From Paramacrobiotus metropolitanus (Eukaryota > Tardigrada > Eutardigrada > Parachela > Macrobiotidae), in NCBI RefSeq assembly GCF_019649055.1, contig NW_026570256.1, positions 620,001 to 684,000 of the forward strand: DNA of 64,000 bases. The letters are read 5' to 3'. Position 1 is the first letter of the stretch. Each line of letters opens with the position of its first letter. Positions 29,231 through 41,027 of the stretch are shown piece by piece. The notes below the pieces were generated by a model. The model was not told where the DNA came from and made no database searches. It saw only the letters and a list, made by a program, of their open reading frames with translations. The translations under genes were made by a program, and so were the position numbers.

Positions 29231-29886
29231 TTCGGAAAATCAATGTCGTAAAGGATGTCAAAATTTAATGAGAATTTAGCGTAATGTACAGATGTACTAG
29301 ATGTAGGTATTAGACAACTTAGCATGTTGGATTTCCGATTTACAGTGCCTAACGGTGCAACTTATAATGGGAACTTTACTAAGTTACATTTAATCTGTAT
29401 GTAGGAGACGCCATGTACTGTACTCGTATGTTCAGCCATATCTATATACCGGAATTATGTAAATGTACTTCGCTCACTTTCATTATTTGTTGTGCTACCG
29501 TAACAGATATATTGCAGTTAACTAACTACGGGCCACAATCTTGGTGTTACTGGTGCAGCTCGGAAATTTTGAACTGGCTAATTTGCAACCTGATCAATTA
29601 CGACCCATGAGTGCTTAACGAATCGCACTTTATTTTACCATCGCTGATACTGACAAAACTTAATAACCTTTAGTTTTTTATAATCTTATCGCCATATAGC
29701 CGGATGTAATTCCTGCGATACTATAATAATTTTATTACTGCAGTACATAATTCGCTGGCATTTCACTTCCGCCATGCCACCGGCCACATGACGAACGCAC
29801 GCCAAAGTGATTAAGTACGTAAACCACGCGTTGAGAAAACAGGAACGGCTTTACAAATTACTGGGTAGGCATTAGAATGCCTAAAT

Positions 29887-32130
29887 TTACACCGGTGTCC
29901 AAGGCAGATCCAATGAGTAAACTGATGCGTTATAAGAGCCCCGCAATAAAACTACTACATTGCACAGATTAGAGCTTAATGTGCAGACTAAATCATCGGC
30001 CAGCGCCAGTATAGTCATTTCTAAAATAAGTTGTGTTGTGTGTTTAATCCAGTATTCCCGGTTTGTTCGCGGGACATGATGCTTCACCTGGTGGAGTGGA
30101 TCCATAAATAATTTGCCCGGGTCGAATCCATGTGTTTTCGCCAGATCCACAATGGTGTATAGCGAACACCGGTCCGTCAGCAGCCGCTGCAACAGGTCAC
30201 TGGCGGACTGGTCGTCCGTCATCACAAAAACCACGCATTTCGAATAAGATTTGCTGGCAAACACTTCCCGGATTTTTAAAGCGAAATCCTGAATAGGAAT
30301 GTTGGCCATTTCCTTGGAGGCGATCTTGTCCGTCCGGCGCAGATGCACACCGATGAAACCGTTGGCCAATACGCCGGACATCAGCTTCTTGACGAAATCA
30401 GCGTAATGGGGTTTGAGCTGCCACATTGCTTTGGCAAGCAGGGATTTGGTACGGAAGTGGCCAGCAAAATCCTTGTCATAGATGTAAGTAATGATGCGAC
30501 GCATTTCATGGAATCCCTCGGAGGGATTCACGGGAGTTAGGTCGACTTCTTTGGTTACCACTACGCTGTCGTTCTCATACACGAGATGATAATTATTTTT
30601 ATTGTTTAATAAAGTTACGGCCTGTTGATCGGCCATATTTCCAAATATAGGGCACCGAGTGTTGCGAGCAAAGTCGTCAAAAAAAGTCGTCAGTTTCTCG
30701 TACGGCCATTCGTAGTGTAGGATATGAAAGCGTCGCTGCGCCATCTGGGCGATATGATATGCGGACAGGCCGTTCGTCATATACGACCCAAAACCCAGTC
30801 CGCGGCTCTGTCCCATCAGGCCACCGAAAAGAAGCCGGTCAGGATGGCAATTTTGCTTGTGCGCTGCCATAAACTCCTTAACCTGCAGTAAACAAAATGA
30901 ATGAATATTGCTACGAACGCGTTTTATACGGGTAACGCAAAATTCGCAAACTTTGCATTATTTTTCGAAAGGCTTACAGTTACAGATACAAGCGGTGTCG
31001 GGTGAAAATATGATTATCAGTACATACAGATAGCTATCTCATTTCTGCAATATCGCTCTCTTCCTCTTGTTTCCGATGTACAATAAGTATAAGTACAATG
31101 TTATGCTGAAGGTGGCTGGTATAAGCGCTCGCAGTATCAGAATGTATACTGCTTAGTCCAAATTTTTTATGTAGCAGCACTGATAAGTTGCCAGTTGGTA
31201 GTCGTTAGCAATGCTTCTACCGACGGTAAAGCGTAAGTTAAAAAATTTAAAAAAAATATTGGCTTTGCTCAGCCAACTTTCCTACGATAACTGGTTTCCT
31301 CATGTATTACTGCTGTCACAAAACAGACCAAAGACAACATTATGATAGACATAATGACATTATAGACATTATTTATTTATTATTATTCATTATTAGTATT
31401 ATTATTAATTTATGTGTTATTGAGCATTTACTTCGCACTTTACTTCACTGACTGCAAGAATTATGCTACAAATGCCGTATACAAAGAGCTAGTCCATGGC
31501 AGCTGCAAGATAAAACTTATAGGTTGAGGTTCTCGGCGCCTCCAACCATTCGTCATATACGACCCAAAACCCAGTCCGCTCATGTTTTGCGTATGCTGAT
31601 ATCAATATAAAATTGCGTTGAGAGAACCCTCGGCCCACAGGGGCCAAAAAAATTTCAGAGAAGGTAAAAAAAATTATTAATTTAACACATCGTACGTGCA
31701 AGTTCGATCATACAGTGTCATTACTGTGGTTGCTATGTAACTTACGATGCCCGGTGCACCACCTCAGTTTGGAACTCCTGCGCACAGCCACTTCGGCGCA
31801 CATAATAATATAACAAACGTTATACTTTTACGTTTGTTTTATTATGTGCAAATACTCTCGTAAAATCTGTATGCAGATGATAATTATATAATATTTAGGC
31901 ATATTTATATCGTATTATACCTGTTCTGAAAGGAAAGTTTGTCCAAACTTATGATCAAACGCTGTCAGATCCGAAGCATAATCGAAGGTAGCCATTTTAT
32001 CCTCGACGTTAACCGTGACAGGATCGCTTTCATAATTCTCCATTGGCAAATCTATATGCATGATAATGACAACTATGAAGCCTACAAGCAGTAGGCGCAC
32101 GAATGCATCCAGGACTCGTGAACGAGACAT
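29887..32130 (-). CDS. GT23-type (FUT8-like) alpha-1,6-fucosyltransferase, two exons
   Basis: Exon 1 is 32130-31921 (70 codons) with a short basic cytoplasmic end and a transmembrane anchor (VRLLLVGFIVVIIMHI), a type II Golgi topology. The donor GTATAA is at 31920. The 1038-bp intron ends in ACTGCAG at 30883. Exon 2 is 30882-29887; both junctions are phase 0. The product has about 401 residues. Exon 2 carries GVHLRRTDK (near residue 245), the HxRRTD nucleotide-sugar motif of GT23, and DDLVCTLSSNLCN near the end, matching the FUT8 C-terminal motif. The family adds core fucose to N-glycans from GDP-fucose. It is shorter than vertebrate FUT8, lacking its coiled coil and SH3 domain, so the acceptor may differ. 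Confidence 0.8.
31549..31579 (-). repeat. 31-bp exact copy of an exon segment inside the intron
   Basis: The 31 bp at 31549-31579 are identical and in the same orientation as 30773-30803 in exon 2 of the fucosyltransferase. The flanks are unrelated. It might be a remnant of an exon duplication. Confidence 0.8.
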
Positions 32131-34493
32131 GATTGGTTTCGTACAGGTAGGCAGACAGATTACACTGATCAAGCTAGTTAAAATTAGCCTTAATCCAGCG
32201 CAACAAGTGGGAAAACAATTCGACGTCTCTGTTGTAGGAATAAACTCACGCGTTTAATTTGCAATGCAATGCAGCGAAAAAAAGCAGCCACACTGAAAAC
32301 AAATGATATGTGATTGTGGGAAGATTTTGATGTAATCACACTGCAGAAATAGAGCACAAGTCAACAACCAGCAGATAATTTCTGTGGTTGTGTATGCAAA
32401 CTGTAAAGGGAGAAGTCTTGCCATCGGATCAGCTATGATACACATTATACACCACCAGATTGCAAGCGTTTATAAAAATGCATGAACACGCAGCGAAATA
32501 TGCATTAGGAAAGATGGACGATGCACCGTACATGTACTTATACTAACATGGAAAATTCAAACGGTAATAAGAGAGCAGCTGCCAAAAGAATTCGAGAAAC
32601 CAAACCAACCAACGTTATTATGGGTGCGGCACCGTCAGCATGTACAGGCAGAAAATCAGTTTAAAAGTTGTACGAACAGTTTCCAGTTGCCTTTCGCCCT
32701 TGCTGTTTTGTTCGATCTCTTTGGCCTTCGATCATCATGCACGAAGAAATCTGCTGACATGAAATCTCCACAAATTCACAGTTCTGCTGGACTCTGCGCT
32801 TGGTGCTTGGTTAAATCGAACTCGACTTTCTTTGGCATGTTCCAGTTTTTGGCACCATCGAGGTATCAGGATTGGAATTTGGCCATTGTTACCCAGGCAA
32901 GGGCCGCAAGACGCACACGATTCGATTTTATAAGATTGCTGGTTTACGTAGGTTACTTGCCAATTTCATCTTTTCTACGTAATATCTTTTGCTTAGCTGC
33001 AACTGAAGGGCGTCGCGTCGATACAATGATATTTTTTTCTCCACACAATCAGTACTTATACTTCTGTGAGTGCGCTTGCGTTGAGTATTTTCAGTTTGTG
33101 GTTAATCTGCAACACTTCGAATTATGTATGACTGGAACATTTTGGTATTCTTGCTTGACTGCAAGATTTACAGTGTAATCTAAATGCATCCTTATTATAA
33201 CTGGCGCATTACACGCTAAAAATTATGGATATTGAAAACTTCACACAACACGATGTAGAGAATGCATGTACGCAGTATCACTCGTGAATCGTGATAACAT
33301 TTCTACGGGGGGTAAAGTTGCAACTTTCATCCAGTATCCCTGAACATTTGTTTGCAAACGTAAACCATTTTGCTGGAGGTGGCGGACGATTAACTTTCAT
33401 TTTTACAGCATGTTCAAGTTTGTACAAAGCGGTGGTGCTTCTGTGCGGTTCGGTTGTTAAACCAGTCAGTTCACTCCCTGGATAAACCTTTGCAAAGGTA
33501 AATCTAAGGAATGGAACTTCAATGGACTGACTTTTCGCTGGATTGGCAGAAAAATGGTTGGATTGATCAGATCGGTGTAATAGTTTCGGTTGTTAATGCT
33601 TTCGTAAAGCGGTAAAGGAAATGCGTGCTAAAATTCCGATGGATGCCTGTAAATGCTATACTGCAGCCATCTTGAAGTATACTCTGCACGGTTTGTCCGT
33701 ATACGGTTAATGTTTGTTCCCCGACAATTTATTATTAAATTTTAAATAACACTAAGCAAATGCAGAGAATAGAGACAAGACACCATAACTGCTTTCCTCA
33801 GTTTCCTTGAGTTCTCCGCAGCTGTATGCAGTTCTGTACCTGTAAGTGTAAGTTTAATATTTAGCAGAACGTATGAGTATATCTCTCATTTTCTATTAGT
33901 GTAACTTCATAAAATTATGCATACGTACACCGTTTTAGTACTTAAATTACACTGCTTAAATGCAGAATAAATACTTCGTAATTGATATTCAGATAGTACC
34001 AAGTTAGTAACCACATCTTGTCAGACTATTCAGCACTGTGGTACTTACTGCCATATTAACTGCTGACCGATGACCAGATTAAAAAAAACTGAAGAAATTT
34101 ATTGAAGACGGCTGTATCAGGCAGTTGCGTTACCTATGCCGAGTGGTGAACCTGCCTGGTATTGTTTTTTAAATCAAGAATATACATGCGCTATACGCTC
34201 CAGCGAGTACGACGTTTGAACTTGGCAAATCTGGAGTGCAAACGCCGTGGCGCCGTGGTAAGCAACCAGCAAATGTGTGACTCTTAGCAGCTTGGCAGTT
34301 TGTACGGTGGTCGGTCCACCACACATTTTAGTGATTTCATACTGTAGTAACTTAATAATACTTATACTGACTGACAATCAAATCGGTGATTCCGTCAATT
34401 TCCGTGTGTATACTGCGCCGGATACGTCAAATGTTTGCTTTGTTATATTGAGTTAGATAATACGTACAGCATTACTGACCGCAAACCGCCGGG
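32131..34493. other. Intergenic; no gene recognised
   Basis: The largest frame (32624-33178, plus) has no domain or splice support, and the opposite strand is partly open in patches. The region around 32830-32970 has coding-like composition on both strands, perhaps a processed pseudogene that I could not identify. No repeats are evident. Confidence 0.35.
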
Positions 34494-34916
34494 ATGATGT
34501 CGCGTTTCCCTCCGCTCACAAGATTTTTCTTCTTCAGCGGGGCATGCCTCCTGTCTGTCCTATATGTTCTCCTTTTCCTGAAATTCTACTATCGGTCCAT
34601 TTCCCCGCACAACAACACCATCCCGAACCCGGATTACTGGCAGCCCGTTATCCCAACCCAACTATACGTCCATTCCGCCACCTACGCGCTTCCCACGGAG
34701 AATCTCCACGGCTACGTCATTAAAGTCAGCACCATTGTCAACCGCAAAGACGCGAATATCCGTCAAGCGATCAGCTGTCGTTGCGTGTGCCCGTTTGGGA
34801 CGTTTCCGGCGGTGTTAGCCGATTACCCCGAACACCACAACAAGCCATACATCGCCGCTACTCTAACGTGTGATGTCCGTCAGCACGCCGACTTATTTAA
34901 ACTACTTATCTTGGCA
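34494..34916 (+). pseudogene. GT92-type glycosyltransferase, N-terminal exon (truncated)
   Basis: The frame starts MMSRFPP and has a strong type II membrane anchor (FFFFSGACLLSVLYVLLFL) followed by a luminal stem. It then has LYVHSATYALPTENLHGYVIKV and a Cys-bearing strand (SCRCVCPFG, then HHNKPYIAATLTCDV), the N-terminal pattern of GT92 (formerly DUF23) transferases. No donor site is evident. From 34917 the sequence becomes a dispersed repeat shared with 63916-64000. About 100 or more residues of the catalytic core, expected before the block at 35568, are not found, so this gene is probably broken. The family transfers galactose to fucose or glycan cores. Confidence 0.6.
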
Positions 34917-35341
34917 GTACTTTTGTAGCATTTAGTTTGTTTCAAAGTGCTCAGATTATATCACGACAGATTCAAAATCTTTCTAAAATTTATGTTTGTG
35001 ACTTTGTCAAATGTACCGTGAAGATGCGATTTTGTCTACTGTAAAGTGCGTGCCTAAAAAATAATGTGATACGAAATTTTTCGGCATTTTTCAGTTTGTT
35101 CATTGCAAATCCGGTTGAAATTAATGAAAAATATTATTATATAGATAATATATATAAATATAATTCGGATGTGAAATTTCGGAATTCTTTGGTGTGCTCA
35201 CTTGTAAATCCGGTTGTAAGAAGTAGAAAAGGGTTCTGCTATAAATCCGATAAATTTAATTTGACGGGTATTGCTAACTAGCCGGGAGCCCAGATAAGGG
35301 AGAGTAATAGAAGGGGAGCCCATATAAGGCAGCATTCGAAG
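34917..35341 (+). repeat. Dispersed repeat inserted in the GT92 locus
   Basis: Its first 85 bp recur in direct orientation at 63916-64000, and its last 58 bp (35284-35341) recur in inverse orientation at 63742-63799. The two ends are therefore rearranged relative to each other at the second locus. Short ORFs here are not supported. It is an unclassified mobile repeat. Confidence 0.65.
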
Positions 35342-35567
35342 TATGTGTGATGGACACAAATTATACAATCTCCGACCATGGTAGTATTAGAGGATTAATG
35401 TGTTCTTAAATTTCCTTTGTTTTTAGTACTTAGTACTTACGAGTAATACTTTTATTGAGAGTATGTATCCTGTAAAGTTCCTAATGTATCCTGTAAAAAT
35501 CCTAAGTACGGTAACAAACACTGAAAAGTTGTTAGCGCACTTTGCTGAATCAATGCATTCCTTTTAG

Positions 35568-36034
35568 TGGACTTTGACGAGTATATTATTTCGCAACACG
35601 GGACCGGCTTGACCGCCATCATCCAGTACGGAACCCACGACTGCGTCACCATCCGGCATTCCGCCATTAACTCCTCCTTAAGTGCCACCGCCTCACCCGG
35701 CCACATCCGCCAAAATCTAGTGCGCCAGTTACACCGTGATTCCCACATCTCGCCCGTAAATGACCGTACCAAGTACATTTGCCGTCCACGGTGCGTTCTA
35801 GAAACTGGAATCCATTTCATCCATAGATTACGCCCCAATACGCGTTTAGTGGTAGGAGCCAACACCGAGAAGACGTTGCTGCTGCATTTCAATCAGGGTG
35901 GGATGGTGGCCGGTGCTACATTGGTCAATGTGGATATGGAGCGATTCTTCGGCATGGCGCGACTGGAGCGGTTGACTAATACTATCAATGCAGTGCATCG
36001 CAGCATTTTCAACTCCACCGGTGGATTGAAGTGA
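35568..36034 (+). pseudogene. GT92-type glycosyltransferase, C-terminal exon
   Basis: It follows a 3' splice site (TTCCTTTTAG at 35567). It begins with VDFDEYI, the GT92 metal-binding DxD/E motif, then RTKYICRPRCVLETGIHFIH, matching the family's conserved C-terminal RTKYI-x-RP block and catalytic His region. It ends at 36034. Upstream catalytic-core exons are missing, so it is listed as part of a broken gene with 34494-34916. A complete gene would need an exon that I cannot see between 34917 and 35567. Confidence 0.6.
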
Positions 36035-37101
36035 GTGCGGCCGGGCTCTTCCATTTTACAGAAATACACACTAGAACAATTATCCTGTTATCCCAAAACG
36101 CCGTTTTTTTCTGCACATCGAGCATCGTTGTTTGACAAGCCTTGTATCGCACCTGTATATCTCAGGAAAAAGTGGACAATTTTTAACCGAAATAAGCGAT
36201 AAACATTAAAAAAATTTGAAATCAGTGTAGTGTGATCTTTCAAAAAACTGGAGGAAAAAAAGCACATTTTTGCTGCTTCGTTTCCTCATCGCAGTATTCA
36301 GTCGATAATTTTCCGCCATTCCGTTTACTTCCACAATTAAACCGGTATCAGGGGCACGCATAAAAACACTCTAATGGAATTGTCAAGAAATGTTGTTGTC
36401 TAACAACCGCCAGGCGACATGTGATTGTTAAGAAATAGTAAACTCGTTTCTTTGAAGTGCAAGGCAACACGGATCATGTGTACCATCGCACAAATGACGC
36501 AGAAAATCTTTAATTAAACAAATTAATATCGTCGGTAATTAGTCCTGAAGGAACGGCGCACATGAGTATTCAGTTAAAATTACACCGAGCAAGTGATCCA
36601 AGCGGAACGCCACTACAGGTATTCTTTTTCTGCACTGACGCGGCTTGCTCCTCAGCCTTCCTGGATTTGCCCTAATGGATAAGTGCACTGAACTTCCTGT
36701 CTTCCGGCCGCGTGTACAAATGGATAAATAAGACAAACTAACCGAAAGCGATAGTGATAGGTTGGTCGAAGTGTGTTACTCTAATTGGGCGGAAACTGCT
36801 TCCGTTTATTGCACACCGATTCTGCTGTTATTGCTTCCGACACGGATTGTGCCGAATGGTGCGTTTTCCCAGTTACTCTATAGCGTTCAAGTGCGCAGCT
36901 GCCGAGTTGTAGAATTGTAGTTGTACTTCCGTTTGCCCACTATTATCAATTCACTCCGCAATTATTCCTGAAATAGCCCATGTGCTTCTCACGTTACAAA
37001 AACACAGTAGTAGCTGCAAAACGTATGGTAGTTCAAGCTGTAGATTTGCAGTGTGTTTCTTTTTCCCCATTTAAATTCTCTATCGGTTGGCTCGATTCGC
37101 A
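36035..37101. other. Intergenic, upstream of a GPCR
   Basis: No supported gene, RNA or repeat is seen. Short ORFs lack coding signatures. It presumably contains the promoter of the GPCR at 37102; no clear TATA box was picked out. Confidence 0.4.
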
Positions 37102-38090
37102 ATGAACCGCACGGAAAGCGCAGCGAACGCTTCGAATTTGACTACAACAGACACCGTCGCGTATACAACCAACTGGGATGTTTTTCCCATTCTTGTTCTC
37201 GTCCTAACGATTACCGGCGCCGTAACCAATTTCATCACTCTTTTAGCATTCTGGAAGACGCATGTCGGCAATTCACCCTTACGGTTTATCTGATCAGTCT
37301 CATGCTGAAAAACCTGCTGTATTTCTTGCTAGTGACGCCTTTGGACCTGGTCACCATGCTAACCGATAAATGGCCACTGGGTTCTGCCGGGTGCACGTAC
37401 TATCTGTACGTCAGTTACATCATCATGTCGGCCATATACCACAGTCAAATGTTGATCACGGTCAACCGAAACTGGGCGGTGACCTTTCCTATCAGCTATC
37501 GCAACCGGCACACGAAAGCCATCGCCATCGGCATCTGCGTGTCCATGTGGTTGTACGTCCATGCACTACTGTTGCCACAGTTAGTTCGCGATGCGATATG
37601 GTATCGTGTCATGTTACAGGAACGGCCATTCTGCGCGATAAATTATGATGCACCCGTAGCACAGTGGAACCTGATCGCGTTCAATGAGTTCTGGAGCTAT
37701 TTTTTCCCGCAAGTCACGGTTTTCGCCGGCTTTCCCTACATAATGCTACGACGCCGTCACAAGCGAAAGCAAATCACTACCACATTCCGGGATGCTGTTC
37801 CGGTTGCTCTTTCGAATCCAACAACAACTGACAGTCAAAATTCACCGGCACAGCGTTCAAGCAATAACTATCGGGTTTTCACCATACTCACCGCCACGGC
37901 CGTGGTGGGCTGGATTCCTAGTATGATCTACTTCAAACTGACTTTACTGAATGCGTATAATAATGATCTGTTTTACGAGATATCCGGGACTCTGAATCTT
38001 TTGCAAGCGGCGGCCGATCCCATCTACATTGCTATCACTTCGCCGCATATCCGTACGTCGCTAAAAAAAATGTTTCACTGTGGCGCTTGA
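37102..38090 (+). pseudogene. Rhodopsin-like GPCR with a frameshift between TM1 and TM2
   Basis: The likely start is the ATG at 37102. The first frame gives an N-terminus with three sequons (NRT, NAS, NLT) and TM1 (ILVLVLTITGAVTNFITLLAF), then a stop at 37291. From about 37265 another frame supplies TM2 to TM7: a TVNRNWAVTFP motif after TM3, MWLYVHALLLPQLVRDAI in TM4 and the following loop (shared with the GPCR at 1581), GWIPSM in TM6 and DPIYIAI in TM7. A one- or two-base break near 37265-37285 explains the two frames. It may be a pseudogene or an assembly error. It belongs to the same receptor family as the two GPCRs at the window start. Confidence 0.75.
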
Positions 38091-38329
38091 CCTCGGATCT
38101 TTTAAGTTTAGATTGGCTCGTGTATTGTTTACGCTTGATGATTATGTTCGGGGTGTTCGCCATGTATGCGGTTGGTGTTTGCTGCACTTTAACCGTAACA
38201 ATCATGCAGCAGTTTTATTGTAATTGTTTTTTCCTCATTATCGTTCACTACGAAGTATAAAATATCTTTTAGATTTATTTATATACCAAAATATTCATTT
38301 TTAAGGTAAGGTAGACGAAAGGAAACTAT

Positions 38330-38485
38330 ATTTTACCGTTTCGTTGCTTCCGTTGCACAAGTTTATTGTAAAAAACCTTAAAAAAAAACTGAAAGATAGC
38401 TGATAGCTGAACAGCTTTTCCCCTTAATTTGTAACAAGGTGTTTTGCCGTACATCAGCAAACGGAGCTCAGTAGAGCTGGAAATA
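38330..38485 (+). mobile_element. 3' end fragment of the RLE-type retrotransposon
   Basis: It aligns with the last part of the 3' UTR of the element at 15571-18821 (18668-18808): TTCCGTTGCACAAGTTT, then CTTTTCCCCT, AATTTGTAA and GCAAA-GGA-CTCA blocks in the same order. It is a severely 5'-truncated second copy of the same family, or a SINE sharing its tail. Confidence 0.65.
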
Positions 38486-38683
38486 TATTGCGAGATGAAG
38501 GGAAATGGTCTGGTACATGTACATGATAACAATGGTACATATCAAATTCTTGCACATTCGTGGAATGTTTTGGTTTTGAGCCTACCAAAACATCTGGTTA
38601 TAATTATTTTATGCCTTTTCCCGCGGTCAGTCGAATGATTTGTGCACATTGACCTGAAAATTTTTGTGTGAACCCGAAACACC

Positions 38684-38880
38684 GATAAATAGCCACAGTG
38701 TTTTAACGGCTGCATGTACTGTGCACGTCAAGAGCTGCATCATCACGTCTACCATACTGCACAGCCAAATTCTGACCACACGAGAGTCAGTAGACCGTGC
38801 TTAGACGGTGACCTTTCTATTCAGCTAGTGCAACCATTATACGGCCTTATTATACGGCCATCGGCATCTGTGTGTTCAAG
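38684..38880 (+). pseudogene. Relic of a GPCR (TM2-TM4 region)
   Basis: The nucleotide sequence aligns with 37365-37550 of the upstream GPCR: the GATAAATGGCCAC block, the TACATCATCATGTC-type block, GGTGACCTTTC and CATCGGCATCTG. It has many substitutions, indels and stops. It is a short decayed duplicate. Confidence 0.7.
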
Positions 38881-39725
38881 CGTTTTAAAACCCAGAGAAC
38901 CCTTTTAGCATACATCATAATTATATAATAGGCTGTTTGAAGGGCCATGGGCTGGCTTTATATAATAGGCTGGCCATATGAAGTGGATTGTTGTGCTACG
39001 GCTACATTACTGCAACCGGTGAAACGCGCTTTGCCGCATAAACCTGTCTGGAATTCCCTTCTCTCGTGTCTCAATTGGGTACTTTATGCCAGTGGGGTAC
39101 GACATCGTAATAGTTACAAGAGACACGAGTCTCGAGTCACAATTTTTGAGTTTTCACCGGTGTTTTAAACAGCTCTGCTAAATGATGTCGGCAGTTTCAC
39201 ACTCATTGAAATTCTCTTATTCCCTCTTACTTTTGAGTGTCAAATGCCTTAAGTCAAATGCCTGTCCCGCTGCATAGGTCAATAAAGTGAATTTGAATAC
39301 GTTGTGTACGGTACTTTCATTAGGCTATAGCCAATGAACGGATTTATACGCCTGTGCAGGTTCAAATTGATTAAAATGTAAAATTTTAAACATTCCAAAA
39401 TCACCCAAAACGTTGTATGGCGGTAAATGGAGCAATCGGAACGGAATAGAAGTACCGACACACGAGCACGTTGCGTAGATACGGCTGACGCCACGCGAAG
39501 ACTATATTAAATACAGTACTCGTACAATTGTAAGGTACTTAAATGCACAGCACAGCTATATTGACAAAATGCAGCAAAAATCGACGGGTTTTGCATCACA
39601 AGATGGTTGTGTACAGTACCGAACACGGTTAACTTGCTCAAAGTGCAGATGTCAGATTTTTAAAGTAACATTATTATTTTTAATGTCCCTCTACGTAATA
39701 ATAGCTACCTTACTTCAAAAATTCA
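38881..39725. other. Intergenic, no gene recognised
   Basis: Nothing beyond short unsupported ORFs. A hydrophobic stretch at 39660-39720 (LLFLMSLYVIIATLL) could be a leader exon of the next gene, but no splice link was established. Confidence 0.35.
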
Positions 39726-40230
39726 TTGCAAAGTACACTACATCCGAGACCAGACTGTCCAGAGTTCGGTTTAAAAAAGGCTAATGATAATTTAAAAAAG
39801 GCGTGTACAACCGACGACGCTACCACAGATCCACCAATGATAGCACTTGTGAAAGATGCCAACCTTGTCGCAGCTTGTGCACCTGGAACCTTACCAAGCA
39901 GCGCAGTAAAGACTTGCCCACCCAATCAGAACTCTTACACCGTCTACTGCGGAATTTTTTACTATATGGACAGAAGAAACAGAAAAAACAAAGTCCCGAT
40001 TTATAGGGAATGCCTTCAAGTGACTTTACCGATCCCTCCGGTCTTCACAGCTACGCAGCCCTTAATCTGTATAACTGATCAAGCGAATCCAGCAGACAGA
40101 AAATATTCCTGTTTTTGCGCAGGGTCTTATTGCAATAATTTCACACTAGCCGCAATTTCCATCGCTGCAGACAACGCAGATTTACCAGATAATCAAGTAA
40201 ACCAACATTTGTCGGTTTTAGTCACTGCGT
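39726..40230 (+). CDS. Three-finger (Ly6 / activin-receptor-like) ectodomain exon
   Basis: The coding stretch contains the Cys pattern of three-finger domains: TVYCGIFYYMD, YRECL, LICIT, then KYSCFCAGSYCNN, ending in the diagnostic C-x-C-x4-CN. A donor-like GTAAAC follows AATCAA near 40194, after which coding quality falls, so the exon probably ends there rather than at the ORF stop (40421). The true 5' end is uncertain; a signal peptide may lie upstream. Such domains form extracellular disulfide-rich receptors or ligands, often GPI-anchored or single-pass. Nearby exons at 40749 and 41028 would supply a linker and a membrane segment. Confidence 0.55.
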
Positions 40231-40748
40231 GCAAATTTACATTCGTTTTTTGTCGAACGGTTACAGGAATCGCTTTACATTGCTTTCCAGACGTAGCAAA
40301 GCATACATCTTATCTGTACTGTAATTTGTTAAAGCCTTTTTGGAAATCTTCTAAAGCTGAATACTGGAAGTGCTTTAACTGTTTAACATATGTTCATATT
40401 AAGGATAACTTTTGTCAATGAACAGCGTAGTCGAATTTTTTATAAACTACTGAGGTTTCTCGATAGCTGCCGCAGCTTTTCGCCCTAAATACGCGTGCCA
40501 TCTTGGCGGTTCCAATTGGTATGAGCTTTTTGATGCTGATGCGCGCAGTATGTATTATATTATTTGTACTCGTACTATCATGTTTTAAAACGTAAAAACA
40601 CATTAATTAGTTCGACGAAAGCTGTCAAAAAAAACACATTACAGTATTGTACATATTGAAATTACAATGTTATATCAACAAGTGGTCTTAGACCTCTCCC
40701 ATCAAGCGCTAATTACGGCGTGGTAATACGATTCCTCTGTATGTACAG

Positions 40749-40979
40749 AAAAAGCCGATACCAATTGGATCTTCCCTACCGCAAAATGTCCTTTTACCAA
40801 GCAGTGCAGCAGGCTCTGCGGGCAATCCGAGCCTACAATTAGCTGCTGGTAACAAGGAAGCTGGAGGTGCGGCTAGTGGGCAAGGCCTTGCATCGCAAGC
40901 AGGCGGTAAAGGGGGTTCGACAAATGCGAGCAGTGATACTGCGGCTGGATCGAAAGGCAAGCCAGTTTACTGTGTTTGA
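40749..40979 (+). CDS. Gly/Ala/Ser-rich linker exon (candidate)
   Basis: It follows a 3' splice site (TCTGTATGTACAG at 40748). The 76 codons are rich in Gly, Ala and Ser (AAGSAGNPSLQ, GGAASGQG), a composition typical of extracellular stalks, and end with a stop at 40977. The opposite strand shows a Pro/Ala-rich shadow. It is probably part of the three-finger gene; the join to the membrane segment at 41028 was not resolved. Confidence 0.4.
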   Translation, partial: KKPIPIGSSLPQNVLLPSSAAGSAGNPSLQLAAGNKEAGGAASGQGLASQAGGKGGSTNASSDTAAGSKGKPVYCV

Positions 40980-41027
40980 TCAAGCTCACAAAAAGTCGCA
41001 TGCAAAGAGTCGCGTCCTTTACTAGAC

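Larger units (their letters stand above)
27655..29886. other. Intergenic with simple repeats; no supported gene
   Basis: It holds a TTG/CAA microsatellite, clusters of GTCGAC-containing short repeats at about 28640-28690 and 28795-28855, and a tandem repeat near 29110-29225. An open, hydrophobic minus-strand stretch at 28780-28998 (GWGLLLLAKCKP) overlaps an equally open plus-strand frame; neither shows splice or domain support. Confidence 0.4.

Noticed and set aside
32624-33178. 184-residue plus-strand ORF
   Set aside because: It has no recognisable domain or signal; both strands are partly open, and composition gives no clear preference.
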